A stretch of DNA of 34,088 nucleotides from Kiloniellales bacterium (GTDB taxonomy: Bacteria; Pseudomonadota; Alphaproteobacteria; Kiloniellales; JAKSBE01), in contig JAKSBE010000007.1 in assembly GCA_022361275.1 (NCBI GenBank), positions 1-34,088 of the forward strand. The letters run 5' to 3'. Position 1 is the first letter of the stretch. Each line of letters begins with the position of its first letter. The notes under the pieces were generated by a model, which had not been told where the DNA came from, made no database searches, and worked only from the letters and a program-made list of their open reading frames with translations. This document shows, piece after piece, positions 7,801 to 13,872 of the stretch. Position numbers and translations under genes: made by a program.

Positions 7801-7820
7801 TTTTCCACAGCTGTGGATGG
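7801..7820. promoter_or_regulatory. Palindromic pair of DnaA-box-like sites upstream of nrdA
   Basis: TTTTCCACAGCTGTGGATGG, 40 bp upstream of the nrdA ATG, holds TTTTCCACA (7801-7809) and the inverted TGTGGATGG (7812-7820). The first is a consensus DnaA box; the second is a weaker match. DnaA controls nrdAB in E. coli. Whether it does here is inference. Confidence 0.5.
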
Positions 7821-7836
7821 GATGAATTGTGTAAGT

Positions 7837-7852
7837 CTACAAGATATGGGGT
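7837..7852. promoter_or_regulatory. Possible NrdR box
   Basis: CTACAAGATATGGGGT matches 11 of 16 positions of the palindromic NrdR consensus ACACWATATATWGTGT. A weaker match (8 of 16) begins 31 bp further upstream at 7868, about the usual spacing of tandem NrdR boxes. The position, 75-90 bp before nrdA, is right for RNR repression. The match was scored by eye. Confidence 0.35.
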
Positions 7853-8000
7853 GCCGCCGACCCCAGGCCCCCAAATCTAGAAGACCGTCATCCGTCTGTC
7901 ATCGGGAACAAAATATGAACATTCAAGGTTAATGAAGTCCGTCGCCGATCGCAAGAGGGCGGTGACCGGCAATCCTCGGGCCGGGCCCGGCCGGGCGTCT

Positions 8001-8930
8001 TCAGCGCAGCGCGCGCCAGAAGGCGTTGCCCGGCGCCTCCTCCAGGGTCTCGAAGAGCCGGAAGGCGTCGTTGAACCAGGCGACGAAGCGGTCGGCGTGA
8101 TGGCTGGTCCCGATCGGGAACTGGCGCATCTTCCAGCGGTTGTCCGGGCTGTCGTTGCGGATCACGCCGCCTGCGTTGTAGGCGCAGGCGACCTTGGGCG
8201 GGTCGAGGTCGGTCTTGCGCCTTTGCTGGCTGATGTAGGCCGTTCCGGCCTGGATCGAGTTGTCCGCGACCAGCAGCCAGCCCCGGTCGATGCCCGGGTC
8301 GTCCAGAGCCTCGCGCGCGGTGGAGATCAGGGTCTGCATGAGCCCCGGCGAGATGCGGTGGGGCGTCGCTTCGTCGCTGACGTAGCCCGGCTCGGTCCGC
8401 AGTGCCTCGGGATTGCCTCCGGTCTCCGTACAGATGGTCGCCAGGACCAGTTCGACCGGGACGTCGAACTCACCGCACCACTGCGAGATCGAAGGGCCGA
8501 AGGCGCCCCAGACCCGCCGCACGGTGACCGGCCGGCCCCGGGTGACCTCGGGCGCGGCCTCCGCGATCCGGATGCCGTCGCGCGCCAAGCGCCACTGGAC
8601 GCTGCCGAAGATGCCGTGGTTCACGGTCAAAGGCGGCAGCAGGTCGACCCAGGGGCCGGGCGCCCCGCTCGGCCTTGCCGGAGGAGGGGCCTCGAAGAGC
8701 GCCGCCCAGGTGTTCTCGCCGACGATCCCGTCGACCTGGAGGCCGCGCGCACGCTGGAACCGCCGCAGAGCCTTGGCGGTGTTGGGGCCGAAGATCCCAT
8801 CGGCGCGACCGACCTCGTCGAAGCCGAGCTCCAGGAGCCGTTCCTGAACCTCCTCGACGTCGTCGCCGCGCAGCAGCGGGGTCGTCAACTTCAGCGTTCG
8901 GGTCAAATTCAGCGTTCGGGTCAAAGGCAT
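8001..8930 (-). CDS. Peptidoglycan-binding domain plus SLT-type lytic transglycosylase
   Basis: 309 residues. Residues ~17-60 form a PG_binding_1 domain (LLRGDDVEEVQERLLELGF...ADGIFGPNTAKALRRFQ...DGIVGENTW). The C-terminal half has the soluble lytic transglycosylase signature: catalytic Glu169 in ICTETGGNPEAL, then SPGLMQTLISTAR, then ACAYNAGG. It would cleave glycan strands of peptidoglycan. No signal peptide is visible, so it may be exported by another route, act through phage-like release, or have a misassigned start. ATG 8930 has GAGAGG 4 bp upstream. The N-terminus carries a duplicated six-residue unit (LTRTLN/LTRTLK) from an 18-bp tandem repeat. Confidence 0.88.
   Translation of the reverse strand: MPLTRTLNLTRTLKLTTPLLRGDDVEEVQERLLELGFDEVGRADGIFGPNTAKALRRFQRARGLQVDGIVGENTWAALFEAPPPARPSGAPGPWVDLLPPLTVNHGIFGSVQWRLARDGIRIAEAAPEVTRGRPVTVRRVWGAFGPSISQWCGEFDVPVELVLATICTETGGNPEALRTEPGYVSDEATPHRISPGLMQTLISTAREALDDPGIDRGWLLVADNSIQAGTAYISQQRRKTDLDPPKVACAYNAGGVIRNDSPDNRWKMRQFPIGTSHHADRFVAWFNDAFRLFETLEEAPGNAFWRALR
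8890..8925. repeat. Perfect 18-bp tandem duplication at the start of the transglycosylase gene
   Basis: TTCAGCGTTCGGGTCAAA occurs at 8890-8907 and again at 8908-8925 without mismatch, in frame, right after the first two codons of the minus-strand gene. Confidence 0.9.
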
Positions 8931-9130
8931 GCGTCCTCTCCCCGAATATAGGTTGGCGGGACTCCTGCCTGGAGCATTAATTGGCCTGCAGCATCAGTTG
9001 GTCAAAGCCGTCCAGGCGATCCCGCCCGAAAAGAGCTTGGCGGGAAACCATGGTCCCGCCTGTGGGAAATCGCACGGGAACCCGCAGTTCTGCTTTGCCT
9101 TGCCGGCCGAAAGCAGCGAGCATGGGGCGC

Positions 9131-9859
9131 ATGTGCGGACGCTATACCCTGACCACGCCGCTCGAGGGCCTGCGGGACGTCTTCCTCTTCGAGGAGTCGC
9201 CCAACCTCGCGCCGCGCTACAACATCGCACCGACCCAGGAGGTGCCGGCGGTGCGGCTGGGGCCGGAGGACGGCAGGCGGCATCTGGTCCCGCTGCGCTG
9301 GGGCCTGATCCCGTCCTGGGCCAAGGAGGTATCGATCGGCAGCCGCATGATCAACGCGCGGGCCGAGAGCGTCGCCGAGAAGCCGGCCTTCCGGACCGCC
9401 TTCCGCCAGCGCCGCTGCCTGATCCCCGCCGACGGCTTCTACGAATGGCAGGCGCGGCCTTCCGGCCCCAAGCAACCTTATTACATCGCCCAAGCGGCGG
9501 GTGGGCCCTTCGCCTTCGCCGGCCTCTGGGAGCGTTGGACCGACGGGGAGAGCGGCGAGGCCTTGGAAAGCTTCACCATCGTCACCACCGCGGCCAGCCG
9601 CCGGCTCGAGGCCCTCCACCACCGCATGCCGGTGATCCTGGCGCCGGCCGATCACGCCGCCTGGCTCGACCCCGCCTCTGGGGCCGATGCGCTGCAGGCG
9701 CTGCTGCGCCCGGCGCCCGAGGCGGCCTTCGTCGCCGCGCCGGTCTCGACCCGGGTGAACGCGGTCCGCAACGACGACCCCTCGCTGATCGAGCCGGCCG
9801 CGCCCCTGGAGGACGGCGCCGTGGACCCCGAACCGGCCGCCCAGCTGAGGTTGCTTTAG
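9131..9859 (+). CDS. SRAP domain protein (YedK/HMCES family), abasic-site DNA-protein crosslinker
   Basis: 242 residues from ATG 9131, giving MCGRYTL. The family requires Cys at position 2 after Met removal, so this start is preferred over the longer frame beginning 8981. Catalytic residues are C2, N75 (MINARAES), E105 (DGFYEW) and H163 (HHRMP), with N75 and E105 at the same numbers as in E. coli YedK. The protein forms a thiazolidine crosslink with abasic sites in single-stranded DNA and shields them. Length is typical (about 220-250). It is monocistronic as far as can be seen. The ribosome site is weak. Confidence 0.95.
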   Translation: MCGRYTLTTPLEGLRDVFLFEESPNLAPRYNIAPTQEVPAVRLGPEDGRRHLVPLRWGLIPSWAKEVSIGSRMINARAESVAEKPAFRTAFRQRRCLIPADGFYEWQARPSGPKQPYYIAQAAGGPFAFAGLWERWTDGESGEALESFTIVTTAASRRLEALHHRMPVILAPADHAAWLDPASGADALQALLRPAPEAAFVAAPVSTRVNAVRNDDPSLIEPAAPLEDGAVDPEPAAQLRLL

Positions 9860-9917
9860 GCGCTTCACATCTGCGTGGGGCGGCTCGACAGGCCGGCGGG
9901 GAGATGGCCATAGTCAT

Positions 9918-9968
9918 CCATGACACGGACCTGGCCATGACGCGGACCTGGTCATGACGCGGACCTGG
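9918..9968. repeat. Three 17-bp tandem repeats just upstream of the YeeE/YedE gene
   Basis: Units at 9918-9934, 9935-9951 and 9952-9968 share the form (C/T)CATGAC(A/G)CGGACCTGG, with one difference per unit. The array ends 8 bp before the ATG at 9977 and occupies the place of the ribosome site and leader. Confidence 0.9.
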
Positions 9969-9976
9969 ACGCCGCG

Positions 9977-11203
9977 ATGACGGCCGCCGATGCCGCGCTG
10001 GGCGCGCCGGAAAGCAAGCCGCGCAGCCCCGATCCCTGGGTGACCGGGCTGGGGCTGCTGCTTTTGCTCGGCGGCGCTCTGGCGCTGGGCCAAGGTTTCG
10101 ACGGACGGCAGCCCTGGCTCTACCTGCTCGGCGGGGCCTTCGGCCTCGTGCTCTACCACGCCAGCTTCGGTTTCACCGGCGCCTGGCGGGTGTTCATCGC
10201 CGACGGCCGCGGGGCCGGGCTGCGCGCCCAGATGGTCATGCTGGCCCTGACCACAGCCTTCTTCCTGCCGATCATCGCCGCCGGCAGTCTCTTCGGCCGG
10301 CCGGCCGGCGGCTTCATCGCGCCGGTCGGGGTCTCGGTCACCGTCGGTGCCTTCCTTTTCGGCCTGGGCATGCAGTTGGGCGGCGGCTGCGCCTCCGGTA
10401 CGCTCTTCACCGTGGGCGGCGGGCGGAGCCGGATGCTGGTCACCCTGGTGTTCTTCTGCATCGGCTCGGTCATCGGCACCGCCCATCTCCCCTGGTGGCT
10501 GCAGCAGTACAACCTGGGCGGCATCTCGCTGAGCCGCGAGTTCGGCGCCCTCGGCGCCATCGCGTTGCAATGGGCCGTCTTCGGCGCCGTCGTCCTCGCC
10601 ACCGTCGTCGTCGAGCGGCGGCGCCACGGCCGCCTGGAGCCGATCCTCAGGACCGCCAAGGGCCGAAGCCGCCTGCTGCGGGGTCCCTGGCCCCTGATCG
10701 CCGGCGCGGTCCTGCTCGCCGGGCTGAACCTGGCGACCCTGGCCGTGGCGGGCCATCCCTGGGGGGTCAGCTTCGGCTTCACTCTCTGGGGCGCCAAGGC
10801 GGCCGTGGCCCTGGGCGTCGACCTCGGCGGCTGGACCTACTGGTCCACGCCCGGCCGGCAGCATCTGCTGGAGGCTTCGGTCTTCGCCAACACCACCTCG
10901 GTGATGAATTTCGGGATCATCGTCGGTGCCTTCCTGGCCGCGGGCCTGGCCGGGCGCTTCGCGCCCGAGCGCCGCATCCCCTGGCGCTCCCTGCTGGCCG
11001 CCGCGGTCGGCGGCCTGTTGATGGGCTACGGCGCGCGCCTCGCCTTCGGCTGCAATGTCGGCGCCTACTTCAGCGGGATCGCCTCGGGCAGCCTGCACGG
11101 CTGGCTCTGGTTCCTGGCCGCCCTGATCGGCAGCTACCTGGGAACCCGGCTGCGCCCGGCCTTCGGACTGGCGGTCGAGCGCAGCGCGCCCTGCCGGCAC
11201 TGA
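9977..11203 (+). CDS. YeeE/YedE family (TsuA-like) sulfur-compound membrane transporter
   Basis: 408 residues with about nine to ten hydrophobic segments. The family's conserved cysteine motifs are present in both halves: GGGCASGTLFTVGGG near residue 140 and AFGCNVGAYFSGIASG near 357. In characterised members (TsuA) these cysteines pass thiosulfate through the inner membrane; others carry selenium- or sulfur-related substrates. The size fits the fused two-repeat form rather than the split YeeE/YedE pair. No TusA/SirA-like partner gene is adjacent. It is convergent with the next gene, with only 6 bp between stops. The start lies directly after the 17-bp repeat array and lacks a clear Shine-Dalgarno. 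Confidence 0.88.
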   Translation: MTAADAALGAPESKPRSPDPWVTGLGLLLLLGGALALGQGFDGRQPWLYLLGGAFGLVLYHASFGFTGAWRVFIADGRGAGLRAQMVMLALTTAFFLPIIAAGSLFGRPAGGFIAPVGVSVTVGAFLFGLGMQLGGGCASGTLFTVGGGRSRMLVTLVFFCIGSVIGTAHLPWWLQQYNLGGISLSREFGALGAIALQWAVFGAVVLATVVVERRRHGRLEPILRTAKGRSRLLRGPWPLIAGAVLLAGLNLATLAVAGHPWGVSFGFTLWGAKAAVALGVDLGGWTYWSTPGRQHLLEASVFANTTSVMNFGIIVGAFLAAGLAGRFAPERRIPWRSLLAAAVGGLLMGYGARLAFGCNVGAYFSGIASGSLHGWLWFLAALIGSYLGTRLRPAFGLAVERSAPCRH

Positions 11204-11209
11204 CCCGCG

Positions 11210-12256
11210 CTACCAGACGACCTCGGTCTTGGCGAGCCCGTGGTTGGTCTCGCTGCGGCGCAGGTCGACCTCGCCACCTCCGGCCTCTTGCAGTTTGCCG
11301 TGCAGCGACCATTCGTCGACCGGCATGAAGCGCGGCGCCAGGAAGCGGTAGGTCTCGCGCAGCAGCCGGATGTTGGCCTCGTTGTCCTCGACCTTGGCCC
11401 GGCTCCAGGCCTGCAGTGTCTCGGTCCAGGCCAGCAGGCGGCGGTGCAGGTCGTTGCGCTGCTCGCGGATGTAGCGGACCTGGGAATCGATGTTCTTGAG
11501 CAGCGCGATGATCTCGCCGGTCTGGGCGTCGATCTCCTCGAAATCGCCACGGAACTTCTTGATGGCGGCGGTCATGAGGCGGGCGACGGGATCGATCAGC
11601 TCCATGGTGATCTGCTGGCTCTTCATCACCCCGCGCAGGGCCTTTACCTTGTCCTCCATCGATCTGACGGCCATGAAGCGGTCGCGCAAGGCTTCGATCG
11701 CCGCGAGGTCGTCGGCCAGGCGCTCGATCAGCTCCAGCACCTTGTCCTTGTCGCCCGGCCCCAGGCCGAGCTGTGCCGCCGCTTCGCCCAGGGCGTCGTT
11801 GATCCGCTTCTTGGTCTCGGGGTCCTCGGCGACCTGGGCCAAGTGGTTGCGGTCGGTGATCAGGGATTCGTCGCCCGACACCCAGGTGGCCAGCTGCAGG
11901 GTCAGGCGCTGAAAGGCGATCTGCCGGTGGTCCCGCGAAATCTCCGCGGAGGGGGCGCCGGTCCGCAGCTCGGCCGGGAGCGGGTCGCCGGGGCGCAGCA
12001 GGACGACGAAGTTGAGGCCCTCGGCGACCAGATTGAGCATGTGGTCGTCGGCCGAGCCCTCCGCGATCGCGAACTCCTTGCGGATGCCGCCGAAGGGCAG
12101 GGCAACCTCGTTCTCGCCGAAGGTGACCATCATGACCGGCTGGTCGGGGTTCTGCACGGAGAGGCGGAAGTGCAGGTTCTCCATGGAGGAGAACAGCTTG
12201 TGCTGGAAGCTGACGGTTTCCGCCCGGGTATCGCCTTTGGCCGTATCCGCTGTCAT
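11210..12256 (-). CDS. Unrecognised cytoplasmic protein with a long coiled-coil half
   Basis: 348 residues from ATG 12256 (MTADTAKGDTRAETVSFQHKL). A GTG at 12349 would add 31 basic residues, and neither start has a good ribosome site. Residues ~25-145 look like a mixed alpha/beta domain (SMENLHFRLSVQNPDQPVMM, LNLVAEGLNFVVLLRPGDPL). Residues ~150-310 are charged and helical with heptad-like spacing (KVLELIERLADDLAAIEALR, IIALLKNIDSQVRYIREQRN) and suit a coiled coil. The C-terminal ~30 residues are glycine-rich. There is no signal peptide, membrane segment or catalytic motif. I do not recognise the family and assign no function. Confidence 0.8.
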   Translation of the reverse strand: MTADTAKGDTRAETVSFQHKLFSSMENLHFRLSVQNPDQPVMMVTFGENEVALPFGGIRKEFAIAEGSADDHMLNLVAEGLNFVVLLRPGDPLPAELRTGAPSAEISRDHRQIAFQRLTLQLATWVSGDESLITDRNHLAQVAEDPETKKRINDALGEAAAQLGLGPGDKDKVLELIERLADDLAAIEALRDRFMAVRSMEDKVKALRGVMKSQQITMELIDPVARLMTAAIKKFRGDFEEIDAQTGEIIALLKNIDSQVRYIREQRNDLHRRLLAWTETLQAWSRAKVEDNEANIRLLRETYRFLAPRFMPVDEWSLHGKLQEAGGGEVDLRRSETNHGLAKTEVVW

Positions 12257-12386
12257 CCGCTTGCCCGCGCCGGTGATCTTTGTCTGCAGTCGTTCGGCCG
12301 GGTGGTTCTTGCGATGCCGCCGGGCACCTGGCCGGACGACATAGTCCACGAGTGTCGTTAACGCTCGGTAATCGACCGGCTAGAGC

Positions 12387-12424
12387 CTAGATCAAATGAT
12401 CTATTCCATATAGTTAGAGCAAGG
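12387..12424. repeat. Shortened module C of the palindromic repeat
   Basis: From CTAGATCAAATGAT to TATAGTTAGAGCAAGG this matches the two ends of module C at 3752-3822 with few differences. The 36-bp palindromic centre is missing. It lies between the coiled-coil gene's start region and the HxlR gene's 3' end. Confidence 0.7.
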
Positions 12425-12444
12425 AGCGCGGGCAAAGCCGGCCC

Positions 12445-12951
12445 TCAGGGGGGCTCCGCCTCATCCGTTTCGGCGCGGCAGCCGGTGCGCGCCGCGTCGC
12501 CCCTGCCGAAGCCCGGGCCGGGCAGTGCCTTGAGGTCGCCGAGGCCCAGCGCCCGGCCCTCTTGGCTTTGCACCGTCATGCAGGCGATGCCCCGGCCGCT
12601 GGACCGCTCGACCAGCCGCAGGGGCTCCCGGCCGGGACCGATGATCCAGCGGTCGCCCCACTGCATCAGGGCGACCAGCACCGGCAGCAGATCACGACCC
12701 TTGCGGGTCAGGCGATAGACCTTCCGTCGGCCGCCCTCCTGGGCGGCCACCCGCTCCAGCACCCCGTGGTCGGTCAGCTTGCGCAGGCGCGAGGTCAGAA
12801 TGTTCCGCGCGATCCCGAGGCGTTGCTGGAAGTCCTCGAAGCGGTGCGTGCCGGCAAGGGCCTCGCGGATGATCAGGATGGTCCACCATTCGCCCAGGAG
12901 GTCGAGGGCGCGCGCGACCGAACAGTTCATGTGATGGAAGCGCGTCCGCAT
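12445..12951 (-). CDS. HxlR family winged-helix transcriptional regulator
   Basis: 168 residues from ATG 12951 (MRTRFHHMNCSVARALDLLG). The HxlR core is clear: CSVARALDLLGEWWTILIIR, then RFEDFQQRLGIARNILTSRL, then LTDHGVLERV and the wing GRRKVYRLTRKG. The conserved Cys near the N-terminus is the residue that senses thiol-reactive or oxidising signals in some members. An upstream in-frame ATG (12981) lies inside a 17-bp palindrome that looks like the operator, so the shorter start is preferred. The ~50-residue C-terminal tail is low complexity. The regulated genes are probably itself and perhaps the divergent GNAT gene; no effector can be inferred. Confidence 0.93.
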   Translation of the reverse strand: MRTRFHHMNCSVARALDLLGEWWTILIIREALAGTHRFEDFQQRLGIARNILTSRLRKLTDHGVLERVAAQEGGRRKVYRLTRKGRDLLPVLVALMQWGDRWIIGPGREPLRLVERSSGRGIACMTVQSQEGRALGLGDLKALPGPGFGRGDAARTGCRAETDEAEPP

Positions 12952-12973
12952 GAGCCGAGACTCTAGGACGAAA

Positions 12974-12990
12974 AGTTGCATTATGCAACT
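12974..12990. promoter_or_regulatory. Candidate HxlR operator (17-bp palindrome)
   Basis: AGTTGCATTATGCAACT is a perfect dyad of 8-bp arms around one T, 22 bp upstream of the HxlR start codon. HxlR regulators commonly bind such dyads beside their own genes. The link is inferred from position and symmetry. Confidence 0.6.
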
Positions 12991-13210
12991 CTTGTCCTGG
13001 GCGCACGCGAGGGCTAGGTTTCATTTCAAAACGGGTTGGGTGCCATGGCGCCGATCCGTCTGCCGGAAACGCTGCAGAAGGGGGTCGAAACATGCCCGGC
13101 GTCCTCCGTTTCGGTCGCGTGTCGTCTTGCCCCGGCTTTGCGCCGCGTCCGGGCCTGGCCGGGCGCAGGGAGGCCGCGCTTCTCGCCGCGGCCGGTCCCG
13201 AGGTCGCCCG

Positions 13211-13804
13211 ATGATCCGGGCCAAGGCCGCCTTTCGGGTTCCGCTCGCGGACGGCGGGGATGTCCGTCTGCATCCGATCTCTCCGGAAGATGCCCCTGGT
13301 TTGCAGGCCGGGCTGCAGCGGCTCTCGCCCCTGTCCCGCTATCGGCGTTTCGGCCGCCCGCTGTCCCGCTTCTCCGCCGAGGAACTGCGCTACCTCACCG
13401 CGGTCGACCAACGCCGTCACGTCGCCTGGGGCGCCCGTGACCTGACCGGCGCCGGAGAGAAGGGCATCGGCGTCGCCCGCTTCGTGCACCTCGAGGACCG
13501 GCCGGGTACCGCGGAGATTGCGCTGACCGTGGTCGACGCCCACCAGCGGCGGGGTCTTGGAGCCCTGTTCCTGGCGCTGCTCTGGCATCTCGGGCGGGCC
13601 CAGGGCCTGCGCCGTTTCTCCGGCCAAGTCCAGGTCGACAATGCTCCGATGCTGGCGATCCTGGCCCAGCTCGATGCCCGGATCGAGGCCTCCTCCGCCG
13701 ACTGCATCGACGTCTCGGCCCGCTTGCCGGAGAGCCTGGACGGCTTTCCCGATTCCGCCCTCGGCCGGAGGGCGCGGGAGGCGGCGCTGCGCCTGTCTTT
13801 GTGA
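13211..13804 (+). CDS. GNAT family N-acetyltransferase
   Basis: 197 residues from ATG 13211; the open frame extends upstream to 12950, but homology-like sequence starts here. The acetyl-CoA binding motif A is visible as QRRGLG (112-117) after the strand IALTVVDAH. The N-terminal half (VRLHPISPEDAPGLQAGLQR, LSRYRRFGRP, LTAVDQRRHVAW) resembles the GNAT domain found in Pat-type protein lysine acetyltransferases, but the ATP-grasp/CoA-ligase part of those enzymes is absent. The substrate is unknown. It is divergent from the HxlR gene (260-bp gap) and convergent with the di-haem protein gene, separated by a strong hairpin. Confidence 0.88.
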   Translation: MIRAKAAFRVPLADGGDVRLHPISPEDAPGLQAGLQRLSPLSRYRRFGRPLSRFSAEELRYLTAVDQRRHVAWGARDLTGAGEKGIGVARFVHLEDRPGTAEIALTVVDAHQRRGLGALFLALLWHLGRAQGLRRFSGQVQVDNAPMLAILAQLDARIEASSADCIDVSARLPESLDGFPDSALGRRAREAALRLSL

Positions 13805-13814
13805 GGCTGCCGGG

Positions 13815-13850
13815 CCGAGGCCGCGGGCGGTATCGCGCCCACGGCCTCGG
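13815..13850. terminator. Strong hairpin between convergent genes
   Basis: CCGAGGCCG (13815-13823) pairs with CGGCCTCGG (13842-13850). The stem continues inward as GGGCG/CGCCC after one mismatch, with a 6-nt loop. It sits in the 68-bp gap between convergent stops. There is no T-run, so termination is likely but not proven. Confidence 0.5.
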
Positions 13851-13872
13851 GGCGGCGGCGGAGCGGTCCGGC

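Noticed and set aside
5647-7932. 761-residue plus frame opposite nrdA
   Set aside because: Antisense shadow; nrdA has all catalytic motifs.
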